Origin: Paramecium octaurelia
Taxonomy: Eukaryota > Ciliophora > Oligohymenophorea > Peniculida > Parameciidae
Direction of reading: 5' to 3'
Length of the DNA: 64,000 nt
Assembly (NCBI GenBank): GCA_905182995.1
Contig: CAJJDP010000140.1
Location: 186,001 to 250,000, forward strand
The notes below the pieces were generated by a model, which saw nothing but the letters and a program-made list of their open reading frames with translations, was not told where the DNA came from and ran no database searches. The stretch's first letter is position 1, and each line of letters starts with the position of its first letter. Position numbers and translations under genes: made by a program. This document shows, in pieces, positions 25,801-36,600 of the stretch.

Positions 25801-26276
25801 ATCTAAGTATATTTATTTTCTATAATTTATTAATTTTCTTCATTTAAAGTTGTAAAAATAATAAAATTATCAATTGATTAAGAATCCAAAACAGATTATT
25901 CGTTTAACAGCTAATTTGCTTTGTTAACATTTTGTGACAATTTTTAGTTTTGTTGTTCAATAATAGATGTGATGAACTTTTATTATTTTTAAAAATATTG
26001 ATTGAGTTTTTGGCATAGATCAGTTAATTATTAAATAAATTTTTACTTCATTTCATTATTAAAATTGATTATTTTGTTTTGCATTTCTACATATTTGGCT
26101 ACATTTTCTTTACCCTCTTCTTCAAGTTCTTCCATACTTTTTATGTAATTATTTGATTTTTTCCAATTTATGCATTTGTGGCAAGAAAACTTGTTACCTT
26201 CTTTCAACAGCCTAGTTTTGTGAATGCAGATAAATTTTTCTTCATACTTCTGATGAGACTCGCACTTTTTTATCAT
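22815..26276 (-). CDS. Zinc-finger/coiled-coil protein with about 17 tandem 34-residue repeats
   Basis: One intronless frame of 1153 residues under the ciliate code runs from MIKKCESHQKYEEKFICIH to TGA 22815. The N-terminus has a Cys/His cluster (C..H, C..H, C..C). A second B-box-like cluster lies at about residues 225-270 (YCKEH, CICTHEDC, CLGCAMNNHEQH). Long coiled coil follows. From about residue 525 to 1095 the unit VIESKEFTTLQQDLKNTLLA + INSANSQIGTVPK repeats, one or two edge copies being degenerate. The tail is Asn/Gln-rich. The architecture (paired zinc clusters, coiled coil, repeats) matches the gene at 39126-40850. Function unknown; scaffold or cytoskeletal role is inference. Confidence 0.82.
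22995..24790 (-). repeat. 102-bp tandem repeat array inside the zinc-finger gene
   Basis: A 102-bp unit (34 codons) recurs without length change; the landmark TTCTTTGCTTTCAATAAC appears about every 102 bp from 23035 to 24667, giving about 17 copies plus one or two diverged ones. Central copies (roughly 23170-24050) are virtually identical at nucleotide level, including synonymous positions, while copies at both edges differ. That implies recent amplification or gene conversion. Because 102 is a multiple of three, other frames are also open through the array. Confidence 0.93.
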
Positions 26277-27689
26277 GATAGAAATATAATATTTGGTAGT
26301 TAAATAAAAATTAATATAAAATAAATCTTGTATTTACTCTTATAGCTGCAAAAATATATCTATTTATGAAATATTTCTCAAATTAAAACCAAAACTAATA
26401 ATAATATCGAACGATTTTGATTAATATCTCTTATTTGGAAATTTTGAGTCAATAATATTATGGGTATTTTCTATTTTTCTGTCATTAGAAAAACAAATTA
26501 AGAACAGGGTATCTTAGTTTTTTGAGTATTGACTATTGGTTATTCAAGGAAAATAAATTAAGGTATTTTTGATGAGATTAAAAATCTTTCCTTAAGGGGT
26601 TGAAGTTGGATAAATTATAACAAGTGCTAATGGCCTTGCATTGATGCTAATCAATTAGAACTTATAGTAATGATAACCTAGAAAAAATAATGTCGATAAT
26701 AGAAGAATATGTTAAGATGGCTAGATCATATATAAATATTATTTTTATTAATCCAATTAGTGACCTTATTCAATTTTATCATTATTATTAAATAATTGTT
26801 TCAGATTCTTATTAATTATCAACTAAGGTTTTATTATTGATTTCTTCTCACTCTGAATTAATAATTTAATTTGAAGAATCCAGAACTAATAGTTTTTAAT
26901 CATATCCATTTCTATTGATAATTTTTCATTACTTATTTCCGTTAATATTACTCTCTATTACATCTTTAATTTTGCATCCTATTATTAATTTCTACATACT
27001 TTTCATACTTTATAAAATAGTTGGCAATTAAATTCCTCGCATTTATATATATGTTGAGAAAATCTTGAAACAATAAATATTTCAATATTCTATATTTTTT
27101 CTATTCAAGGGCAATCAAATTTACTCTTCCCTTTATTGTATTATAATAAGCTGGGCTAAAGAAATATTTTCCTTCAATAACACTCAGATAAAATTACTTT
27201 TATTCTATCGTTTATGTAAATTATGAATCATATGACTTATTAACATTTTGATCATTAAAAAAATAACCATAATTTTGTTCTAATATTTTCCTTAAGAAAT
27301 AAGTACTTCAATTTCCAAAAATAACTACATGAATTTTTAATTATGAGATATTCAAATAACGACAAAATTATTAAGGTTTTATGAATTATTAGAAAAGTTG
27401 ACCGCCATCTACATATAATATATACCCATGATATTAAAAAACAAATGTTATGTTTATGATGATATTTGTAATGATTTAATAATGATTTTATTTAATCCTT
27501 CTATAATATCGAGCCATCTTTTCGCTTGATGATTGTTTAAAACCTAATTTCATCTAATATAGTCTTATTTGTTGTTTGATTCTCTCAGAACTTTTTTTCC
27601 TAATTAGCTTTTAGCTTTCAATTGAAAACTTTTCTATTGTTTGAAAAGTTTATAAATTTAACTTAGTCATGAGATCTTTTTAAAGAATT

Positions 27690-28136
27690 TCATATATCTA
27701 TTTCGACTAATGGAAGTATTTAGCTGCTTTAATTAGCTACAATACTATCTATTTAATTTTACTCTAAATCATCTTTTGTGATTCCAATAACATTCTCATT
27801 GTCCTAAAACTGTTTATAACCTTCCTCATTTGGATTCAAAGTATATAACTTTTTAATTAACCATTTCTTTACCGGTAGTTCATCTTAATGATGTCTAAGG
27901 TAATTTATTTTTAATCGCAGATTTTCTGATGATTTTCCTATAATTGGACCTTTTTCTTTATCTTATTAAGTATCCAAAATTAACTCTATCTTTCTTTATT
28001 TTATAGCATTTTCCAAGAGCAATATCTAATAAATATTAACAATAAATAGCTGCTGATGAATAGTCAGGCATGTAATGCTTTCAAAGAACCAATAACAACA
28101 TTGGCTTCTTAAATGATACCAATAGATTGTTATCAT
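27690..28136 (-). CDS. Hypothetical protein or remnant, 148 residues
   Basis: An open frame from ATG 28136 to TGA 27690 (exactly 149 codons). The second half reads well as protein (LPVKKWLIKKLYTLNPNEEG, ENVIGITKDDLEQNQIDS); the first half is Cys/Tyr/Trp-rich and may be out of frame with the original start. No domain recognised. It may be the 3' part of a decayed gene. Confidence 0.35.
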
Positions 28137-28477
28137 TGAGGTAAAAAATAATCATATATAAGCCAATTTAATTCCTTTTTAATAAAACAGATGAATTGCC
28201 TTTCCATTTTTTTTTCAAATTTAAGAAAATTTTTTTTCAATCATAGTTATATTTAAATTTTACTGGCTTTAAATTGTATAAATATTAAGAAATGCTGACA
28301 TGGCATCTCATTGGTGGGTTTTTAAAAAACAGTTAGAAAGTTTTTTCAATTTGATATAAAAAAATCATAATAAGAAAGCAAATTATGGTATTCATTTTAA
28401 GTTTGCCACATTGTTCCATTGTAAATATTTAAAAAGTTTCGAGCTGTATACATAAAGACTAAAATAAAATTAAAATA

Positions 28478-28966
28478 ATGTCCATTATAAACTAGAACAA
28501 CTTGTAAATATCAATTGAGAAATAACAGATTAGGAGTATATAAAAAAAATTGTATTACTTCAAAAATTAAATTAATAACATTGAAGTGTAACAATGACTG
28601 TCAAAAAATCTTACTAACTTTGAAGCTAAATTCAAAAGGTATCATTAGTTAGAACAATTCATTGAGCTTAGAAGAAAGTAATAGGGAGATTTAAAAATTG
28701 GAATGGAAAAGATTAAACCTCAAAAGATTCCCAAATAATAACAAGGTATTATTTAACAATTGGTGCACTTTTCGAGTGGCTATGATTTATTGAAAGTATT
28801 TATAATGAAATTCATAAATATTTGAATTCTATTAATCCAAAATCCTTGGATAAATGCATTTATTCCATGACCCCATATCTGAAAAGGGAGTTTATAAGGC
28901 AGTATTTTTATTTTTTAAGCTTGAAAATCAAATACTAAAAATTTGTTCTTGTATTATCACTCAAAT
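28478..28966 (+). pseudogene. Disrupted gene with in-frame TGA and a frameshift
   Basis: From ATG 28478 (MSIINQNNLQISIEKQQIRS) the frame hits TGA at 28595-28597 but continues with equally protein-like sequence (NLTNFEAKFKRYHQLEQFIE, GYDLLK) to 28823. In the next frame, coding-like sequence goes on (IHKYLNSINPKSLDKCIYS, YLKREFIRQYFYFL) to a TGA near 28964. No intron repairs either break simply. One premature stop plus one frameshift suggest a pseudogene of an unrecognised family. Confidence 0.45.
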
Positions 28967-29548
28967 GATGAATAGAAACTAAAAAAATCTACCATAACCC
29001 CTTGTTTGATTATATTATTTTTCTCTTTCCATTTGTGGGTGCAGGAGAAAATAGTTGAAACCTTATTTTAAGCCAAGTCAAAAAACTTCTTTCCTAATTA
29101 TCTCGTCAATAATTGGCCAATCTTCTAGATGCTTTTGATACCTTTTATCAAAAGATGAGATGAGATGGAAAAACCCTGAACTACACCATTTTGATACTAA
29201 TTTTTCTGTTCTTTAAAGTATATATTGTGTGTAAATTTTCAGAAAATTCAATCTCCTCATCCTCTAGGACTTTTTTCTGCATTTATAATCTGGTATCTCG
29301 TTCTCTGTTGATTGTGTTCTTAGCACTGAAGAAATTAAAAATGATATCCTGTTTTTCCTTTTCTTTGTGTCATTAAAAATTTTAGGTAATTTCCTTATGT
29401 TCTTTAGCGTACTTTTTCCCTACATAAAGCTAATTTGGTAATGGCTGAATCCAATAATTTTTCCGTTTCTCAATGAGTCTTAGTTCCAAAAATTTATTCA
29501 GAGGACTCAGGATAACTATTTTTTTGAATTAGGAAATATTAGATTAGG

Positions 29549-29704
29549 AACACTATACAATGCAACAATTCTGGTTACGCATTAGCGAATATTTATCTCA
29601 AGGGTGATCATGGACTTACTTATTCAGATATAGTGATTTTTATAATAGGAATAAGACTTTTAATCTTATGCAGACTTGCAATTACATCAAGTGAGAGTAA
29701 TTGA
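29549..29704 (+). pseudogene. Possible remnant of an ABCG-type transporter C-terminus
   Basis: A 51-codon frame reads CNNSGYALANIYLKGDHG then SDIVIFIIGIRLLILCRLAI before TGA 29702. The pattern (Cys/Asn-Gly turn, acidic Asp-Ile, then a final membrane helix with Arg-Leu) resembles the last transmembrane helix of ABCG half-transporters. There is no upstream nucleotide-binding domain, so at most it is a fragment. Family assignment is by memory and weak. Confidence 0.25.
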
Positions 29705-29903
29705 GAAAGGATGCTTTTTGTTATGCAAAAGGCGTTGATACTTGCTAATTTCCACAATTATGAAAAACAAATATGCAAAAGAGATTTCAATTTAGAGAAT
29801 AATATAATAATTTTATTTATATGAAATTATTCATTATAATAATTCATATTTTCAAATTGCTCATTTTCTAATTTATCCCATTACTATTATTAATATTTTA
29901 AGC

Positions 29904-31300
29904 TATCGATGTAGAACTATATCCTACAATTCTATGAGAATAATTATCAATTTCATAGTTTATTATTATTTAATACTAATATATATCGAGAATTACCAAT
30001 ATAAAACAACTTATAAACAATAAATGAAAATGTACTTGTTAGCTCAACAATAGTAAGGTACCATTGAGCATTTGAATTATTATTTAATATTTTTCTAAGA
30101 AATTTATTTAAAAAAAAACATGATTCGTCATTGCTCAACCCTGAATACTCAAAAATATACAATACTTGCTTGATGAATTATATTCATATGAAAACAACAA
30201 TTTATTTTGCCTTATTTGAAGTAATGTATAAACAATTTTTCTTAAATTTATTTTTAGATTATAATTATTTAATTATTTACTTTATATGATTGACAAAAAT
30301 AATTTTAAAAATAGGGATGCTCTATAATATTACATTATTGAAAACTCTGTTTATCGAATTGAAAGAAATAAATTTCAAATTAGATATAGGTTGAAGGTGG
30401 AAATTGAAATAAATCTATAAGGAAGTTAATTGAAAATTGTTTGATATAAATAACTAATATAAAAAGCTTATATCTTTCTAAGTCTTTATGAGATTATTAT
30501 ATAAATAATTAATTAAAATGTTTGTTTTATAATATTGGTATTCAAAAATTATATTGTTAAATATTGTTAAATAATATTATTAATATCAAATCTTTTTAAT
30601 AAGATGTGGTTTGGATTTAAAAAATAGAATGACACCCAAAATACTTAGCAAGTTCAACAATTTCCTGCATATAGACACAAGGCAGCTCATTAATAAGGTT
30701 AGTGCATGTTTAATATATAACGTTAGGAGGTCTTAACTTATCATTTGGGGAAGAAAATTCTGAAACTTAAAAAGTGGCAGCAAGTGTGTTTAAACAATTG
30801 AGTGGCAAGTTGATAACAGGAAATTTCGGATCATTGATGCAAATTAGCAAGCCCATCGCAATGTCTTTGGATATGAGTTTTTTACATGGAGTGGCTTTGT
30901 AAAAAATAATAATATAAACTTAAGAGGACACACATTTGGTAATTTATTGGAAAGATGCAGCCAGTTATCACCAATGGAATAAATTAAATATATCTCGGCT
31001 TATCAAGTAAGAATAGTAATCATCATATAGATATCCGGATTGCATTGCAATGGGGAAATTACAAAAATGAAATCACCTTTGGATCCATTAGTGGGAGAGA
31101 CAATTTAAGTAATGTTATAGTATCTATGAGTGTAGTTGGTGAAAGAGGATGGCACATAATTTTTTGCAGAATAAACATCTTTCGATCCACCAATTTGTTT
31201 TTATTACATATAGGGAAATAATTATAAAATATACGGAGATGACAGATTAGAAATATCAGTACACAAGACTGTCAATTCATTAACAGGAGTGCAGAATGGT
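29904..31300. repeat. First copy of a 1397-bp exact duplication ending at the N
   Basis: Bases 29904-31300 recur at 31302-32698 with no difference seen in any compared stretch (offset 1398), including non-coding parts. The first copy ends exactly at the single N (31301), and only the second copy continues into intact sequence. This is the signature of two contigs whose overlapping ends were not merged. The copy contains the 5' part of the ORP gene (30604-31300), which breaks off at the N. Confidence 0.9.
30604..31300 (+). pseudogene. Truncated duplicate 5' part of the ORP gene (probable assembly artefact)
   Basis: Identical to 32002-32698, from the ATG through the fourth intron and into the segment ending VQNG. 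It stops at the N. It should not be counted as a second gene unless the duplication is shown to be real. Confidence 0.85.
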
Positions 31301-31301
31301 N
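31301..31301. other. Assembly gap (single N)
   Basis: The only ambiguous base in the window. It sits exactly at the junction between the two identical 1397-bp copies. Confidence 0.98.
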
Positions 31302-32698
31302 TATCGATGTAGAACTATATCCTACAATTCTATGAGAATAATTATCAATTTCATAGTTTATTATTATTTAATACTAATATATATCGAGAATTACCAATAT
31401 AAAACAACTTATAAACAATAAATGAAAATGTACTTGTTAGCTCAACAATAGTAAGGTACCATTGAGCATTTGAATTATTATTTAATATTTTTCTAAGAAA
31501 TTTATTTAAAAAAAAACATGATTCGTCATTGCTCAACCCTGAATACTCAAAAATATACAATACTTGCTTGATGAATTATATTCATATGAAAACAACAATT
31601 TATTTTGCCTTATTTGAAGTAATGTATAAACAATTTTTCTTAAATTTATTTTTAGATTATAATTATTTAATTATTTACTTTATATGATTGACAAAAATAA
31701 TTTTAAAAATAGGGATGCTCTATAATATTACATTATTGAAAACTCTGTTTATCGAATTGAAAGAAATAAATTTCAAATTAGATATAGGTTGAAGGTGGAA
31801 ATTGAAATAAATCTATAAGGAAGTTAATTGAAAATTGTTTGATATAAATAACTAATATAAAAAGCTTATATCTTTCTAAGTCTTTATGAGATTATTATAT
31901 AAATAATTAATTAAAATGTTTGTTTTATAATATTGGTATTCAAAAATTATATTGTTAAATATTGTTAAATAATATTATTAATATCAAATCTTTTTAATAA
32001 GATGTGGTTTGGATTTAAAAAATAGAATGACACCCAAAATACTTAGCAAGTTCAACAATTTCCTGCATATAGACACAAGGCAGCTCATTAATAAGGTTAG
32101 TGCATGTTTAATATATAACGTTAGGAGGTCTTAACTTATCATTTGGGGAAGAAAATTCTGAAACTTAAAAAGTGGCAGCAAGTGTGTTTAAACAATTGAG
32201 TGGCAAGTTGATAACAGGAAATTTCGGATCATTGATGCAAATTAGCAAGCCCATCGCAATGTCTTTGGATATGAGTTTTTTACATGGAGTGGCTTTGTAA
32301 AAAATAATAATATAAACTTAAGAGGACACACATTTGGTAATTTATTGGAAAGATGCAGCCAGTTATCACCAATGGAATAAATTAAATATATCTCGGCTTA
32401 TCAAGTAAGAATAGTAATCATCATATAGATATCCGGATTGCATTGCAATGGGGAAATTACAAAAATGAAATCACCTTTGGATCCATTAGTGGGAGAGACA
32501 ATTTAAGTAATGTTATAGTATCTATGAGTGTAGTTGGTGAAAGAGGATGGCACATAATTTTTTGCAGAATAAACATCTTTCGATCCACCAATTTGTTTTT
32601 ATTACATATAGGGAAATAATTATAAAATATACGGAGATGACAGATTAGAAATATCAGTACACAAGACTGTCAATTCATTAACAGGAGTGCAGAATGGT
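31302..32698. repeat. Second copy of the 1397-bp exact duplication
   Basis: Identical to 29904-31300. This copy is continuous with the rest of the ORP gene and should be taken as the authentic one. Confidence 0.9.
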
Positions 32699-33311
32699 AG
32701 ATAAACCATAATATTCAATAATGGTGCTGTGTATAAGTGTACATAGAGACCAACAATGTATTGAACTCTAACTATATAAAATTAAGGGAAATAACTGGAT
32801 TGGTGATGGGAGATCGACTTTTGAATTGGCAAGGCAAGATGGTCATAGAAGGACCTGGTGTGAAATCAGTTATTACATTCAATTACAATGCTGAAGGGAT
32901 GATGTCCAAAATTACTTCTTTCTTCAAGTCTTAGGAATAAGCCAAAAACTTCGACATTGTAGAGATAGACATTTTTGAAGTGCAAACTGATGAAAATGGA
33001 AATAAAACAGAGTAATATTGTATATTTATTATTGTAGAACTCTCATTTAATAAGGAATTGGATCCTGGTTGGAAGGATTACTCTTTGGAGAAGAGAAACT
33101 TTGGTAGATAGACGAAGAAAAGAAGCCTTGGATCTCGCCTTTAGAAGTATTAGAATCTGATACTACCAAAAGAGATGATCTCTTATTTATGAAGAGTCAA
33201 AAGATGGAGGACGCACAAAAGTATAATTTATTTTATCTTTTTTATAGAGCCAAATTGTAATTGGAAGAATAGAATTTTAAAGACATGGATAATAGAAGAA
33301 AAAAATAATGA
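32002..33311 (+). CDS. OSBP-related lipid-transfer protein (ORD only)
   Basis: ORPs exchange sterols or phospholipids, often against PI4P, at membrane contacts. Seven introns (24-29 nt) leave 373 residues. The ORD is recognisable from FGSLMQISKPIAMSLDMSFL, through LLERCSQLSPMEQIKYISAY, ISGLHCNGEITKMKSPLDPL-VGETIQ, FFAEQTSFDPPICFYY, GNNYKIYGDDRLEI, LNWQGKMVIEGPG, to GSWLEGLLFGEEKLWQID and a terminal RDDLLFMKSQKMEDAQ. There is no PH or FFAT region. The EQVSHHPP signature reads EQTSFDPP: the His pair that contacts PI4P is replaced by Phe-Asp. It ends 5 bp from the stop of the convergent haemoglobin gene. Confidence 0.9.
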
Positions 33312-33316
33312 ATATA

Positions 33317-33703
33317 TCATTTAAACACAATCAAATTTCTATGGCTGTCGACCTTCTTCAATATTTAATCTATCAATTCTTACGGTTTATTCATGTCTGC
33401 TAAAATACATTTAAGATGATGTAAGAATCTATCAAATTATTGATCAGTAATGCTCAAATTCTTATGCACTTCTATTAGATCTCTGTATATTCATTAGTAA
33501 TAATACTTTCCAGTGTATTTAGTGTGAACGCAACCGAACATTTAAGCGAAAAAGGTCTTTTATTACAATCTGACTCTAGTCATGTCTGCTTTTAAAAACA
33601 TGCTTCTCAAACTTTGATCGAATAACACCTTATAATAAAATTAATCTATCAAATCTGATATCGACCCATCACCCCCAAATTACTCAAACATACTCTGATC
33701 CAT
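33317..33703 (-). CDS. Truncated haemoglobin (group I, Paramecium type)
   Basis: A 120-residue haem protein encoded in two exons with a 24-nt intron (33483-33506). It begins MDQSMFEQFGGDGSISDLID, the group I truncated-globin opening. The B-helix carries Tyr (FYYKVL, B10), the E-helix has Gln/Lys at the distal site (RLQQKTFFAQMFG), and the proximal His is in DLIEVHKNL (F8), followed by the G/H helices. Such globins bind O2 and are abundant in Paramecium and Tetrahymena cytoplasm. Length is typical (about 116-121). Six TAA/TAG codons hide it from a standard-code scan. Confidence 0.92.
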
Positions 33704-34979
33704 ATATTAATTATTTTTAAAATATATATATAATAATCTTAATTACCAGTATTCATGCAAACTAATTAATAAAGAAAATAAGCATCAATTATATTGTAAT
33801 CATTATTATTAGATAATTTGAAACCTCTACCCCGTCATTTATCACCTATGACACATTAAATTTGTAATAATCTTAAATTATTGATTCTCTTAACCTTAAC
33901 ACTTTGATTGTATTCACATAATTAATTATTGTTCTTTTGGTGTACATTAACACTCTACTAAAATTTCAGAACACTAACGTAACACAACTGTAATTCAGTA
34001 CTAGTATGCAATCAAAAACAGGTTTAAAGTGGATTTGAAAATTAATAAGGTTGCTAATATTAGTGTCATAATTACGCATCAGTGCATTTATTTTCTATAT
34101 AGAATTAGTTTTTGTTAGAAGTTGAACACAATCCAAACATAATTCATAAAGAAAATTTACATGAAAACTTGATAAGTTTTTGATTACAATTAAATTTCCA
34201 TGCTGATTTAGATTAAAGATCAATAACATATTATTTAAAAATTAAATAAAAATTCTAATTTAAATCATAAAATAAGAAAACACTCTTAAAATCTATACAA
34301 CCTGAGCATTACTTGTATTACAAACTTAATATCAAATTAAAGAATAGATTCTTTCCATTTTCTTTTTTGTATTAGTTCTAATTAAAAGAGCATTTGCCCT
34401 AAGAACTTTCACACCAGTTTCAATATTCTTCAACTATAGTTAATTATTTACTAGATATTTGATTTTAAATTTTATAAGCAACTTAAAAGAAGATTTCAAT
34501 TTTCCTTTACTATTTACTTTGCTATTAATAGAGTTAAAATTTGGTGCTTTCAAATAATAATTAAAATAGGTTTTTATAATTAATATAAAAAGAGATTTAC
34601 AAGGTAAGGGATTGGCAGAAACATAGTATAATACTATAAATTAATCATATTTTAAATTTATATCAAAATATTTAGGGTTATAATTCAATAATGTATTATA
34701 ATAGAATTTTTCAAAAACGAGAGAACTTAAAATTTTGAAGATAAAACCTTCAAAAATTAATGGTTTTATATTAAATATAAAATGAGAACATGAAAGTACA
34801 ATTAAGGCATATTAGAAATATTATATTAATATCCATTAGAATAGACAACAACTTCAATAATTACATACTGTGTTATTAATATATAGTTAAAGGATTAAAA
34901 GCTTGAAATTTGGGCAAAATTATGAATACTAGAATGACTAATTAATACTTTTGTATATATGACATTACTTAATATATAT
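33704..34979. other. Intergenic, no gene recognised
   Basis: About 1.3 kb of AT-rich sequence upstream of the haemoglobin start and downstream of the cystathionine gamma-lyase stop. No frame on either strand has a recognisable motif. Confidence 0.5.
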
Positions 34980-36230
34980 TCAATGTGATGCTTTAAGTGC
35001 GTCTTCCATATCGTTAATCAAATCCTCAACATTTTCAATACCAATTGACACTCTAACCAAATTGTCTGTGATTCCCAATTAGTTTCTGACATCAGCAGGT
35101 ACTGATCCGTGAGTCATGACTGATGGTACTTCAATTAAACCTAGATAAATGTTAAAGATATTAATATACTTTCAACTCCTCCTAAGGATTCAGCGAGTGT
35201 AAATATTTTTAAGGCCTTCAATAATTTACTAGTTTCTTCAAAGCCTCCCTTAACATAAAAGCTGATCATGGCTCCTCCTCCTCTTTATTGTCTTTTGACC
35301 AATTCATGTTATGGATGAGAGGGTAATCCAGGATAAATAACTTTCTCGACCAAGGGATTGCTTTCCAAGTACTTAGCGAAGATATAAGCATTCTTTGTAG
35401 CCTACCTGACTCTCAACTCTAGGGTCTTCAAACTTCTCATAATGAGATAGCAATCAAAAACACTTGGACATCCTCCTTATGATTTGGCTGAGAAGAACAA
35501 TCTGTCATACAACTCCTTGTCATTACAAGTCAAAGATCCAAAGACGACGTCAGAGTGTCCACCCATATATTTGGTTCCAGAGTTAACCTGTTTATAAGAT
35601 TGAAAATAATACAGTGATGTCAGCTCCCAAGTCTCTTGGAGTCTAGAGATATGGAGTAGCAAATGTGTTATCAACCACAGATAATATGTTCTTTTCTTTG
35701 GCTATTTTGCAAACTGCAGCGATGTCTACTATTTTGAGGGTTGGATTAGTAGGAGTTTCGATCCAGATCAATTTGGTCTTTTCAGTGACTGCCTTAGCCA
35801 CATTTTCAGGATCTGTGATATCCACAAACAAGACTTCGATTCCATGATTCTTTACAGTGAAGTTTCTCATGTATCTTTGAGTACCACCGTAGACATCATC
35901 ACAACAGATGATTTATTCACCATGTTTACAGATATTGATGATGCAAGACATTGCTGCACATCCAGATGAGAATGTGATGCAATGATTGCTATGTTCAAGA
36001 TCTGCTATGCACTCTTCCAATGCAGCTCTGGTTGGATTACCACATCTTGTGTAATCGAAAGAAGAATAGGGTTAACCGGGAGCCTTTTGTTTATATGTGG
36101 TGCTCAAGTGAATGGGAACATTAACACTGCCATGAATTTGTTCAGCATGTTATCCTGTATGAATTGCTCTGGTTGAGAATGACTTTGGAGTACTGTAAAG
36201 ATAATCGGATTCTTGCACTTATGGTATCAT
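34980..36230 (-). CDS. CTH: Cystathionine gamma-lyase (PLP-dependent trans-sulphuration enzyme)
   Basis: The 398-residue product converts cystathionine to cysteine, 2-oxobutyrate and ammonia. Family signatures in order: FSTRAIHTGQ, STTYKQ, DYTRCGNPTRAALEE, FSSGCAAMS, DDVYGGTQRYM, IWIETPTNPTLKI, DNTFATPYL, the PLP-lysine region SGTKYMGGHSDV (intron just before), GGAMISFYVKGG, ESLGGVES, MTHGSVPADVR, and RVSIGIENVEDLI. Introns are 25 nt (before NSGTKYM) and 29 nt (in GGVES). Cystathionine beta-lyase or gamma-synthase cannot be fully excluded, but the S-LIEVPSVMTHGSV segment fits the eukaryotic gamma-lyase. Confidence 0.93.
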
Positions 36231-36316
36231 ATTGAACTTAATTTTATTTTGTCAATTTCTTTCTAAAGTCCAATATTAAATAGCAATATTTTTAATTACA
36301 ATGAATATTGATAAAT

Positions 36317-36550
36317 ATGCCGTCATTCATCGATAACAATTAGAAAAATAAATTGAATCCACAGAGTTCCAACCCATACCCAATTAAGCCATGCTTACAT
36401 ATTCCTATAAATTCAGGTACTCCTTTCTCTACATATAATCACAGGTATAATCTCAAAAAAGCTGACAAAACCAAAAGTCGATTCTGTCCTGACCCTCTCA
36501 TTAGTAAGGAATATGAGCGCGTGCTCTATGAGAAATTTAATGAATATTGA
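36317..36550 (+). CDS. Small basic protein of 77 residues, unknown
   Basis: An uninterrupted frame starts MPSFIDNNQKNKLNPQSSNP and ends with EYERVLYEKFNEY. It is rich in Pro, Tyr and Lys, with no membrane segment. Its size and composition are like small microtubule-inner or ciliary proteins, but this is only a resemblance. It lies 86 bp divergently from the cystathionine gamma-lyase start and 50 bp before the next gene. Confidence 0.6.
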
Positions 36551-36600
36551 ATATTTTTACTTCCTTTAATAATTTAAAATTCAAATTTACCTCTAAACCT

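Larger units (their letters stand above)
26277..29903. other. Gene-poor zone with decayed coding remnants
   Basis: About 3.6 kb of very AT-rich DNA beside the assembly joint. Three remnants with protein-like composition are listed separately (27690-28136 minus; 28478-28966 plus; 29549-29704 plus). Stretches 26277-27690 and 28966-29540 show nothing I can support. The concentration of broken frames contrasts with the tightly packed genes elsewhere. Confidence 0.45.

Noticed and set aside
31351..31560. Identical 69-codon ORFs at 29953-30162 and 31351-31560
   Set aside because: They are the same bases in the two duplicated copies; no start context, motif or frame continuity supports coding.
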